From: Archangium lansingense
GTDB taxonomy: Bacteria > Myxococcota > Myxococcia > Myxococcales > Myxococcaceae
NCBI RefSeq assembly: GCF_026626635.1
Contig: NZ_JAPNKA010000001.1
Coordinates: 10,338,501-10,402,500 of the forward strand
Direction of reading: 5' to 3'
Length of the DNA: 64,000 nt
A program made the position numbers and the translations under genes. The notes under the pieces were generated by a model, which saw only the letters and a program-made list of their open reading frames with translations, did no database searches and was not told where the DNA came from. Positions 8,023-15,225 of the stretch are shown here, piece by piece; the stretch's first letter is position 1, and every line of letters starts with the position of its first letter.

Positions 8023-8928
8023 TCAGTCGAGGAAGCGACGCTCCCATCGGCGCACGTCTTCGTCGGAGAAGCCACTCCAGTTGCCGCGGTCCATGTACAG
8101 CCAGGGTTCCAGCACGTGTGCCAGCTCGCGGTAATCAGGCAACGTGCGGCCCTGCTCCAAGTCACCCGCCTCCGGCCATTCCCCTAGCGTCACCACGGCC
8201 CGCTCACCATCGAGTTCCTGCACGGTGGTGTCAGGCGCGCGCAGGCGCTCGCGCAGGCCCGCGGCGCCTCCGAGCGCCCCCAACACGGGCTGGCCCAGGA
8301 AGTTCAGCCAGTGCACTCCCTTCACCCGGGTGCCGATGGAGAGCGAGTCGAAATGCACGCCTGGAATGTCCAGGCCGGGATAGCGGAAGGACATGTCGCG
8401 GATGGCACCGGTCGTTCCGACGACGCTCTCTGGGAAGTTGAAGCACAAGCCCCCATGTCCGGAACTGAAGGGCAACTCTGCTGCCAGTTCCAGCGCCAGT
8501 TCCCGCACGCGTCCCGGTCCGTGCGCTTCCAGGTATTCCGTGGGGAGGATGAAGGACAGCGCGCTTGTCACATTCTTTTCGAGCAGCCGGCCATGGTAGA
8601 GGACCTCGTACCCCGTGGTGGCACCAGCAAACTCTCTCAGCCAGACCTGGGCAATTGGCTCGTCGAACATCTCGCGCCGAAGAAACGCCCAGCCCTTGTC
8701 GTCGAGCTCCTCCCAATCGCCACTGTACGGATCGACATACCAACCGAGTACCTGGGGCCCGATGGCACGGAGGTACACCTCCAGGCAGCGCATCACCTGC
8801 TGGATGATCTCCTGGTGGGAGCGCCGCATGTAGAAGGTGATGCTCACGCTCTCCCGGATGTACAGGGAATGGCGTTCACCGCCCAGGACCGAGTAGAGGC
8901 GAACGCGTGGATAGTGATCACTCATCAT
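8023..8928 (-). CDS. DUF3396 (type VI-type immunity family) protein, probable SitI-like immunity
   Basis: A 301-residue soluble protein matching the DUF3396 family seen as immunity proteins next to polymorphic and type VI toxins. It begins ..YPRVRLYSVLGGERHSLYIRESVSITFYM.. and carries the typical ..YVDPYSGDWEELDDKGW.., ..LSFILPTEYL.. and C-terminal ..EPWLYMDRGNW.. blocks. Its start overlaps the stop of the upstream lipoprotein toxin by 4 bases (ATGA), implying coupled translation, as expected where antitoxin must match toxin. Inferred role: neutralising the toxin encoded at 8925-9773 in kin cells. Confidence 0.8.
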   Translation of the reverse strand: MMSDHYPRVRLYSVLGGERHSLYIRESVSITFYMRRSHQEIIQQVMRCLEVYLRAIGPQVLGWYVDPYSGDWEELDDKGWAFLRREMFDEPIAQVWLREFAGATTGYEVLYHGRLLEKNVTSALSFILPTEYLEAHGPGRVRELALELAAELPFSSGHGGLCFNFPESVVGTTGAIRDMSFRYPGLDIPGVHFDSLSIGTRVKGVHWLNFLGQPVLGALGGAAGLRERLRAPDTTVQELDGERAVVTLGEWPEAGDLEQGRTLPDYRELAHVLEPWLYMDRGNWSGFSDEDVRRWERRFLD

Positions 8929-9773
8929 TTGATCCCCTGAGGCGTGGCAAAGCTGGGCTTGCTTCTCCCCTCAAGAAGCGCCTCTTTGTACATCGCGCCT
9001 TGATCGTATGGGTAATGAGGTTGACCCCTGGTGGACGGCCGCCAGGACGGCGGATTCTCGGCCGGGCAGGTGAACTTGAAGTCGTAGACGTGCCGAACCT
9101 GGTTCGGATTGCCCGATACGTGAATCACGATATCGGGTACCAAGGCCCCCCACAGCATGCTGGTAAGCCCGAGCTGCAGCCACTCCTCCACCTGCTTGGG
9201 GTCAACCCATCGCCACAGCCTCGTGCGGGAGTCTTTCTGGTAGGTGGGCTCCACCCTGACGTTCTGCGTGAAACGTTCAGCGAATGCCTTCCGCGCGCAA
9301 TCGAGGGCCACCTCGTGCTTCTTGGCTCCGAGTTCCATGGCGCGCGTCACCTCCTTGCCGCCCTCCATGCGCACCACCTTCTTGCATTGTTCCCTGGTGG
9401 GCTCCCGTCCCTGGAGTTCCTCATCCTCACTGTTGACCTTCTCATTGGCTTTCTGGGCGCAGTCGGTCAGCACCTGCTCGATGACCTTAATGTCCGCGCC
9501 CTCCAGCATCACTGACATGGTGGTGGCGGCGTGGGCGGCGTCCACGGCACGAGACACCCAGGGAATGACTGCCTCTTCTCCCGGCAGGGTTTTGTAGCAG
9601 GCAGGGTTGCGCAGGCAGCCAGCTGTCGCAGAATCCGTGGACTGTGCGTACTGGACCGGTGCACGGCGGCTGGGGCTCAGCATACTCACCACCGGCCCTC
9701 CCGTGGCGCATCCGGCCAGCAGCAGGAGAATGAGCAGGAGCGGTATGTCGGACGCGAGGGACCGGGTGGACAT
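8925..9773 (-). CDS. SitA-like lipoprotein toxin with PD-(D/E)xK-like nuclease C-terminus
   Basis: A 282-residue lipoprotein: signal peptide with lipobox L-A-G-C22, a linker rich in Ser/Thr/Pro, a helical middle with scattered cysteines (..GCLRNPACYK.., ..TDCAQ.., ..REQCKK..), and a C-terminal domain with V-P-D214-I-V-I-H and Y-D231-F-K233-F. This spacing is that of PD-(D/E)xK nucleases. Lipoprotein head plus nuclease tail, with a translationally coupled immunity gene behind it, is the architecture of Myxococcus SitA toxins, which pass between kin cells by outer-membrane exchange. The nuclease call is inference from motif; the SitA likeness is structural, not by alignment. Confidence 0.65.
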   Translation of the reverse strand: MSTRSLASDIPLLLILLLLAGCATGGPVVSMLSPSRRAPVQYAQSTDSATAGCLRNPACYKTLPGEEAVIPWVSRAVDAAHAATTMSVMLEGADIKVIEQVLTDCAQKANEKVNSEDEELQGREPTREQCKKVVRMEGGKEVTRAMELGAKKHEVALDCARKAFAERFTQNVRVEPTYQKDSRTRLWRWVDPKQVEEWLQLGLTSMLWGALVPDIVIHVSGNPNQVRHVYDFKFTCPAENPPSWRPSTRGQPHYPYDQGAMYKEALLEGRSKPSFATPQGIK

Positions 9774-9937
9774 ACCTCAGCTTCCTACAGGGGGGTGTAC
9801 TTCGAGTGTAGTGGATTCCGATGTGGTGGACCGCTCCCTACCGCGAACCCGATGCCGGCGCGATGGAGCATGAATCGATGAGATCTCGACGAACCTTCCC
9901 TCATCGCAGGAGAGTGCACCTGTGCAGTAGGCCGCCC

Positions 9938-10018
9938 CCTGATGCACCGGGTACCTCCTGGAAGTCGGGCCCGGCCCATGCGAACAAGGGCATCAGGCCC
10001 CCTGCAGGCTCGGGGCCT
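9938..10018 (+). promoter_or_regulatory. Structured leader upstream of the kinase-like gene
   Basis: Two inverted repeats precede the ribosome site at 10021: CCTGATGC (9938-9945) with GCATCAGG (9990-9997), and AGGCCCC (9995-10001) with GGGGCCT (10012-10018). They share bases 9995-9997, so the two hairpins are mutually exclusive. The second ends two bases before GGAGGAG. This layout would suit control of translation by RNA structure. No riboswitch class was recognised. Confidence 0.3.
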
Positions 10019-10032
10019 AGGGAGGAGCATGC

Positions 10033-10848
10033 GTGGACGAGCAGAAGCAGGCCGAGACCAGTGAGGAGAATCCGGAGCAGTTGGGGCCGTACCAACTCCA
10101 GGAGCAGGTGCCGCAGGCCGCTCGCGGCCAGGAGGAGCTCTATCGGGCCACGCACGAGACGAGCGGGGCAACGGCCCTGGTGCTCAAGCTCAACGCCGAT
10201 CAGGGGGCGGTAGCGCTGAAGGATTGGCGGGTGAGTCTCATCTCCTCGTCGGCCTCAACTGGCTACGTCGCCATGCAAGTGGAGCAAACCCCATGGTCCA
10301 GGGCCCCCGACAGGCAGTCGGTGGAGTCGCTGGTATTCACGTTCGAAAGTGTGAGCGAGGCCGTGCGGCGCATGGCCCGCGCCGTCCCTGAGAATTATGA
10401 ATCCCGCCCCCGGTGGCGCCTGGGATTGAGCATGGCGAGCGCCGCTGCGGTGTGCGCCCTGCTCCTGGCGCTAGTCCATCTGGCCCCCGAGTCCCGGCCC
10501 CCGAACAGCCCGGAGCCGTTGACGAGCGCTCCACCAGCGCCCATGTGCCACGAGGAACCCACCGGTGTGGCCGTGGATTCCGATGCCCCGCCCAATGCGC
10601 TCACCCTGGTCCAGACGGAAGACCCGAACCCCTCTGGCATCACCTACCCGCTTCCCGCGAAGCCCTTCGGCAACCAGGCCAAGGCCCCCTGCAAACCCAG
10701 GAAGGGCGAGGTGGAAATCAACGGCGGATGCTGGGTGGCGTTGGAGAAGCGCCCGCCCTGTTACGACGATCAGGCCGAGTACCAGGGCAAATGCTACCTG
10801 CCCGTCGCCGAGCGCCCGAAGCCCGAGCCGAGTGCCATCCAACCGTGA
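10033..10848 (+). CDS. Kinase-like membrane protein lacking a kinase core
   Basis: A 271-residue protein whose residues 15-60 read like the N-lobe start of a Hanks-type Ser/Thr kinase (L-G-P-Y-Q-L-Q-E-Q..YRATHETSG-ATALVLKL), but no HRD, DFG or APE motif follows. A basic stretch precedes one membrane segment (residues ~130-155, LSMASAAAVCALLLALVHLA). The outer part is Pro-rich and ends in a Cys-containing module (..APCKPRKGEVEINGGCWV..PPCYDD..GKCYLPV..) often found at the C-terminus of myxobacterial membrane kinases. It looks like a kinase from which the catalytic domain was deleted. GTG start fixed by GGAGGAG 5 bases upstream. Function unknown. Confidence 0.65.
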   Translation: MDEQKQAETSEENPEQLGPYQLQEQVPQAARGQEELYRATHETSGATALVLKLNADQGAVALKDWRVSLISSSASTGYVAMQVEQTPWSRAPDRQSVESLVFTFESVSEAVRRMARAVPENYESRPRWRLGLSMASAAAVCALLLALVHLAPESRPPNSPEPLTSAPPAPMCHEEPTGVAVDSDAPPNALTLVQTEDPNPSGITYPLPAKPFGNQAKAPCKPRKGEVEINGGCWVALEKRPPCYDDQAEYQGKCYLPVAERPKPEPSAIQP

Positions 10849-10896
10849 GGTCAGGGCCCTCAGCGCCATGACGCAGCACCCTACTGGATACCAGAG

Positions 10897-11463
10897 TTAC
10901 GAAACCTCGACGAACTTCGTGCCTGTGATGCCCTCCTCCTCCATTGCTTGTTTGAGGCGCTCGGAGACGAGGAGGGCCACACTCCAGCCCCAGGGACGGA
11001 AGATGTGGGAATCACCCACTTTTGTTGGATCGATGCGCATGCCGGCAACGACTCGGTACTGCCCCACCTTGTCAGGGTCTCCGTCCTCCGGACGCCAGTA
11101 GCGCACCTCTTCGCAGCGCGCATCATCGATGCAACGGATGACGCGAAGCGCATTGAGGATGAAGTACGGCTCGGCTTGCCCCTCCACCTGAGCGGGTAGG
11201 AACTGCACCTGTTGCAGCAAGCCAAGGCGCGCACAGAGGGACACAACCCGGCCATGGACCACCGGGATCGTGAGCGTGGTGAAGCTGAAGTCGAGAGCAC
11301 TCCCAGGACGAGCCTGACGCAGCACGAGTTTGCCATGCGCATTGATGAAGCACCCCTTATCGAATTGCCATGGGTCAACCTCTTCGCCGTGCTCATCGAC
11401 GGGATCCGCGAGGACCCAGCGACCACGAATGCGCATGTCACTGAGCAGATCGTAATACCTCAT
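10897..11463 (-). CDS. Imm11 (DUF1629) family immunity protein, SitI-like
   Basis: A 188-residue soluble protein resembling the Imm11/DUF1629 family, whose Pfam name derives from Myxococcus MXAN_0049. Family hallmarks are the opening MRYYDLL, a central ..NALRVIRCIDDARCEE.. block followed by ..DKVGQYRVVAGMRIDPTKV.., ..IFRPWGWSVALLVSERL.. and the terminal ..GITGTKFVEV. I take the ATG at 11463, which has TGAGG 6-7 bases upstream. A TTG at 11487 would overlap the toxin stop as TTGA, so translation is coupled either way. Inferred to protect against the AHH toxin encoded just upstream. Confidence 0.8.
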   Translation of the reverse strand: MRYYDLLSDMRIRGRWVLADPVDEHGEEVDPWQFDKGCFINAHGKLVLRQARPGSALDFSFTTLTIPVVHGRVVSLCARLGLLQQVQFLPAQVEGQAEPYFILNALRVIRCIDDARCEEVRYWRPEDGDPDKVGQYRVVAGMRIDPTKVGDSHIFRPWGWSVALLVSERLKQAMEEEGITGTKFVEVS

Positions 11464-11483
11464 GAACATCCTCAGGTCTGGCT

Positions 11484-12803
11484 TCAAGACTTCGTCGACA
11501 GACGGTGAAGTCTGGTTCCGGGAGTGCAGACTTCATCTGAAATCCGTTTCAGCTCGTCCACCAGTTTGGCTCGACACAACTGCTTGGTCTTACAGCCCTT
11601 GATGGCTTCCCTGAGCCGTCTGTGGACCTCCTCATGATACGCCTCGGGGTGAGGGCCTCCATGGTCCTTCAAGAAGACTTGGTTCTCACCTGCATCCAGG
11701 GTCATTCCAGCTTGTGCGAAGATCGCCTCGAACAAGGGTGTCCAGGGGCCACCTCTCAGGTCGGATATCTCGTTCTTGTTCGTAGCAAGGTGGTGCCAGG
11801 TGAAGCCTGTCACTTTGAGCAAGCCATCCTTGCAAGCACTGCGGAATACCTGTGCCGTATTGCCGGCTGACACTCCCGCTACCAACAAGGAGCCATCCGC
11901 CATGGCCTGGACCGACGTGGCCTGAACGGAGACAACCTCGGACAGTTCCATCCCTCCCACGAAAGCAAGGCGCCGCTGCTTGAGCCATGCCCAAGCCCCG
12001 CCTGGAGGCACCCTCGGTAGCCCCTTGGCCACTCCCCAACTTGCCACCGCCACCAGTATCCGGAAACCCACGCCGCCCATCGTCCTGCCAAACCGTTCTG
12101 CGGCCGCCTCGATCTGCGCCAGAGTACGGAGCCCTTGAGTGTCTTGATATAGGGCCCAGGCAGCAGCACCCGCATGAGCGATTTCCGCGATGGTGAAGAC
12201 AGAGGCCAACAGCACCGTGGCAGCCATAGCGAAGCTCTTGGTAAAAATGGGCTCGGGCGCTGCCCAGGCGATGAGGTAGACAACCAGAGCGGTAGCAACT
12301 CCCGCGAGGAAGGCGGGGTCCTTAAAGAGAGCCTGGGCGGCCTCACGCATGCCAACGGGCATGTAACGGGGTGACAGGCGCAGGGCCATGAACAGGGCGC
12401 TCTCCTTCAGGCAGTCGGGCAATGGAACAAACGGAGTGCCGTAGCGGGCGATAAACTGCTCGTGCAAGGAGTGATCCCAAAGATCAGCCCCTCGCGAACC
12501 TGAGCATTCTGAGAACGAAGCCGTCCTCAGGATCCTGGGCGGTTGCCTGGCCAGCGCCTCCCGGAACTCGCTCAGCGCGCTCCGAGCCTCCTCCTCGGAG
12601 AAATGCTGTAGGGCCAGTTCCGATGAGAGGGGCGAGAAGGCAAGACGGAGTCTGCCATCCGGCAATTGACTCACCTGCACATCCGGCCCTTCCTTGGAAT
12701 GAGAGGGCCACTCCCGAAGGGTGCTGGCGGGCATTGCACAGGAGGCGTGCACCAGCAACAGACCCAGAGCGAGAGTCAGACGAAGAGCCCGGTCATTGGC
12801 CAT
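11484..12803 (-). CDS. SitA-like lipoprotein toxin with AHH nuclease domain
   Basis: A 439-residue protein. It opens with a lipoprotein-type signal (hydrophobic LTLALGLLLVHAS, Cys22; lipobox H-A-S-C is imperfect at -3). The N-terminal region and two hydrophobic segments (~residues 165-225) resemble the Myxococcus paralogous lipoprotein family TIGR02269, to which SitA toxins belong. The C-terminus is an AHH/HNH-superfamily nuclease: W336-H-H-L-A-T-N-K-N, then A-G-M-T-L, V-F-L-K-D-H381-G-G-P-H385 and Y-H-E-E-V-H-R-R-L. Expected to be exported to the outer membrane and delivered to sister cells, where the nuclease kills those lacking the immunity protein. Delivery route is inference. Confidence 0.8.
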   Translation of the reverse strand: MANDRALRLTLALGLLLVHASCAMPASTLREWPSHSKEGPDVQVSQLPDGRLRLAFSPLSSELALQHFSEEEARSALSEFREALARQPPRILRTASFSECSGSRGADLWDHSLHEQFIARYGTPFVPLPDCLKESALFMALRLSPRYMPVGMREAAQALFKDPAFLAGVATALVVYLIAWAAPEPIFTKSFAMAATVLLASVFTIAEIAHAGAAAWALYQDTQGLRTLAQIEAAAERFGRTMGGVGFRILVAVASWGVAKGLPRVPPGGAWAWLKQRRLAFVGGMELSEVVSVQATSVQAMADGSLLVAGVSAGNTAQVFRSACKDGLLKVTGFTWHHLATNKNEISDLRGGPWTPLFEAIFAQAGMTLDAGENQVFLKDHGGPHPEAYHEEVHRRLREAIKGCKTKQLCRAKLVDELKRISDEVCTPGTRLHRLSTKS

Positions 12804-12900
12804 GGATTATCGCCCGCAGTTCTCAAGGGAATCATTGTTCGCGCCCGATACACCTGCGCAAAAGTGCCGGGTTCTTGAATAGCTTCGCCCGCGTCTCACT
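12804..12900. other. Spacer between dcw terminator and toxin gene
   Basis: About 100 bases between the start of the AHH toxin gene and the U-tract of the ftsA terminator. It should hold the toxin promoter if the pair has its own, but no clear -35/-10 pair was found. No insertion-sequence ends or target duplications are visible. Confidence 0.3.
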
Positions 12901-12937
12901 AAAAAAACCGGGGCCGCTGGGAGGAGAGCGGCCCCGG
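12901..12937 (-). terminator. Rho-independent terminator after ftsA
   Basis: A perfect 11-base stem (CCGGGGCCGCT at 12908-12918 with AGCGGCCCCGG at 12927-12937) and an 8-base loop. Read on the minus strand it is followed by a run of seven U. It lies 29 bases past the ftsA stop and ends the dcw transcript. Confidence 0.9.
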
Positions 12938-12966
12938 TGGGGTACGGCAAAGACTGACAGAACTGC

Positions 12967-14199
12967 CTAGAAGATCTCCTCGAGCCACTCGCGCATGCGG
13001 CCCTTGACCTTCTTGTAGACGTTCTCCTCGCGGATGCGGAACATCCGCCGGTCCAGGTGCTTTGCCCCGTACACCACCAGACCCACGCCCGTGGCGTACA
13101 TGGGGCTCTTCACCACGTCCACCAGCCCGCCAATCCCGCGCGGCATGCCCCGGCGCACCGGCAAGCCAATCACTTCCTCGGCCAGCTCCGGCATGCCCGC
13201 CAGCAGCGTCGAGCCACCGGTAATCACCACGCCCGAGGCCAGCAGGTCCTCGTAGCCGCACTTCTGGATCTCCCGGTGCACGAGCTGGAAGATCTCCTCC
13301 ACGCGCGGCTCCAGGATCTCACACAGAATCTGCCGCCCGAGCACTCGCGGCTGCCGGCCGCCCACGCTCGGCACCTCGATGGTCTCGTCCTTGTTCACCA
13401 TCGATGCCAGCGCGCAGCCGAACTTCTGCTTGATGCGCTCGGCCTCGTGCGCCGGGGTGCGCAGGCCAATCGCGATGTCGCTCGTCAGGTTGTTGCCGCC
13501 CAGCGCAATCACCGCCGTGTGCACGATGGAGCCGCCCGAGAAGATGGCGATGTCCGTCGTCCCCCCGCCGATGTCGACGAGGCACACGCCCAGCTCCTTC
13601 TCGTCCTCACCCAGCACGGCCTCGGCCGAGGCCAGCGGCTGCAGCACGATGTCCGCCACGTTCAGGCCCGTGCGGTTGGCGCACTTCACGATGTTCTGCG
13701 CGCTCGACACCGCACCCGTGACGATGTGCACCTTCGCCTCCAGGCGCACCCCCGCCATGCCCAGCGGCTCCTTGATGCCGCCCTGGTCGTCGATGATGAA
13801 CTCCTGCGGCAGGACGTGGATGACCTCGCGGTCCAGCGGAATCGCCACGGCCTTGGCGGCGTCGATGACGCGGGCGATGTCCGGCTCGCGCACCTCCTTG
13901 TCCTTCACCGCCACAATCCCCTGCGAGTTGAAGCCCTTGATGTGGCCACCGGCGATGCCGGTGTACACGTGGGAGATCTCCGCTCCTGCCATCAGCTCGG
14001 CCTCCTCCACCGCGCGGCGGATGGAGGACACAGTCGCCTCGATGTTGACCACCACGCCCTTGCGGAGGCCCTTCGACGGGTGCGTACCGATGCCGATGAT
14101 GTCAATCCCGTTGTCGGTTAGCTCGCCGACGATGGCGCAGATCTTCGTCGTGCCGATGTCGAGGCCGACGATGATCTCCCCGGACTTCTGCTTCGCCAT
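12967..14199 (-). CDS. ftsA: Cell division protein FtsA
   Basis: Actin-like ATPase of 410 residues that tethers FtsZ filaments to the inner membrane and recruits later divisome proteins. Visible are the phosphate-1 motif G-L-D-I-G-T-T-K near residue 14, the 1C-type S-H-V-Y-T-G-I-A-G loop, phosphate-2 V-D-I-G-G-G-T-T-D near residue 205, the adenosine motif V-V-I-T-G-G-S near residue 315, and the C-terminal amphipathic helix KGRMREWLEEIF that binds the membrane. It is the last gene of the dcw operon: a terminator follows directly, and the usual partner ftsZ does not. Confidence 0.97.
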   Translation of the reverse strand: MAKQKSGEIIVGLDIGTTKICAIVGELTDNGIDIIGIGTHPSKGLRKGVVVNIEATVSSIRRAVEEAELMAGAEISHVYTGIAGGHIKGFNSQGIVAVKDKEVREPDIARVIDAAKAVAIPLDREVIHVLPQEFIIDDQGGIKEPLGMAGVRLEAKVHIVTGAVSSAQNIVKCANRTGLNVADIVLQPLASAEAVLGEDEKELGVCLVDIGGGTTDIAIFSGGSIVHTAVIALGGNNLTSDIAIGLRTPAHEAERIKQKFGCALASMVNKDETIEVPSVGGRQPRVLGRQILCEILEPRVEEIFQLVHREIQKCGYEDLLASGVVITGGSTLLAGMPELAEEVIGLPVRRGMPRGIGGLVDVVKSPMYATGVGLVVYGAKHLDRRMFRIREENVYKKVKGRMREWLEEIF

Positions 14200-14243
14200 A
14201 ACAACCCTCCCAGGCCCCCCACTCTCGTGAAAGGGGCTCGTTC

Positions 14244-15095
14244 CTACTGCGAGGCCCCGCTCCTCTCGGACACGGGGCTCGAAAGTTTCACCGCCACCCA
14301 GCCGGGCCGAGCCCGGTTCTCCAGGTGGATGACCTCCGCGGCCAGGCCGCGGGCACGCAGCTCCTCGCGCACGCGCGAGAGCCGCTGAAGTTTGGCGTCC
14401 GTCTCACCCTCGCCCAGCCACGCCTCCGTCCCGTCCGCCAGCACCAGCACCAGCCCCTCTGCCGCCACCCGCACCTCGCTCAGCCGCTCGCGCTTGCCGG
14501 GCTCGGTGGCCGCGTAGGCCCGCGCCACCTCCAGCGCCTGGCGGAAGCGCTCGCGCGTCTTCGCCTCGTCCGCCAGGTAGCCCTCCCGGTCCATCCCGGT
14601 CACGAGCGGCAGGTCCAGCTTGTCGCCGGGCTGCAGCCGCTTGAAGGGCTCGCCGTCCTCGGCCACCAGGTACAGGTCTCCCAGCGCCGCCAGCGCCGCC
14701 GGCATGTGCTCCACCACTTCCACGGACACGCTGGAGGGGAAGTGGCGCCGCACCTCCACGGTGCGCACCCAGGGGTGGGTGGACATGGTGCGCTCCAGCG
14801 TCTCCACGTCCAGCGACCACAGGTTCTGCCCCACCGTCAGCCCGGACAGCTTGAGCAGCTCGCCCGGCGTGGCCCGCTGCAGCCCGCTGAAGGAGGTCTC
14901 CTTCAAGAGGAAGGTGGGCGAGGACAGCGCCCAGCGCCGCAGCTCGATACCGCCCCACACCAAAGCGCATGTCAGACCGGTCAGTAGAATCACCTTGAGC
15001 ACGCCAGGACCGTGAGAGCGCACGGCTCCCGTCACCGCCTCCTTCGTCTGGGCGGCGTCCTGGCGACGACGATTCTTGGACTTACCGAAAGCCAT
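14244..15095 (-). CDS. ftsQ: Cell division protein FtsQ/DivIB
   Basis: Bitopic divisome protein of 283 residues. A basic cytoplasmic N-terminus (MAFGKSKNRRRQ) precedes one membrane helix (VILLTGLTCALVWGGIEL, residues ~35-52), then a POTRA domain (..FLLKETSFSGLQRATPGELLKLSGL..) and the FtsQ beta domain with ..HPWVRTVEVRRHFPSSVSVEVVEHMPAAL... It links FtsK to the FtsB/FtsL complex. No ftsB-like gene is found in the window. 44 bases separate it from ftsA. Confidence 0.93.
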   Translation of the reverse strand: MAFGKSKNRRRQDAAQTKEAVTGAVRSHGPGVLKVILLTGLTCALVWGGIELRRWALSSPTFLLKETSFSGLQRATPGELLKLSGLTVGQNLWSLDVETLERTMSTHPWVRTVEVRRHFPSSVSVEVVEHMPAALAALGDLYLVAEDGEPFKRLQPGDKLDLPLVTGMDREGYLADEAKTRERFRQALEVARAYAATEPGKRERLSEVRVAAEGLVLVLADGTEAWLGEGETDAKLQRLSRVREELRARGLAAEVIHLENRARPGWVAVKLSSPVSERSGASQ

Positions 15096-15145
15096 GGTGT
15101 GCGTCGGCGCATGCTGCGCCCGGTTGGATCTCCACGCCAGTTTTT

Positions 15146-15191
15146 CGCTACAGACACGTCGCTGTAGCGCCCGGGTCCCCTGAAGGGGACC
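15146..15191. repeat. Two small inverted repeats between ddl and ftsQ
   Basis: CGCTACAG (15146-15153) pairs with CTGTAGCG (15162-15169), loop 8. GGTCCCC (15174-15180) pairs with GGGGACC (15185-15191), loop 4. Neither is followed by a U-tract on the minus strand, so they look like RNA stability or processing hairpins within the operon, not terminators. They fill the only large gap (130 bases) in this part of the cluster. Confidence 0.45.
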
Positions 15192-15225
15192 AGCAAGTCC
15201 ACTTCATTCTGAGGGGGAGGGCCTC

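Noticed and set aside
12804..12966. Mobile-element boundary between ftsA and the toxin island
   Set aside because: No inverted repeats, target duplications, tRNA or integrase were found; the junction can be explained without a visible element.
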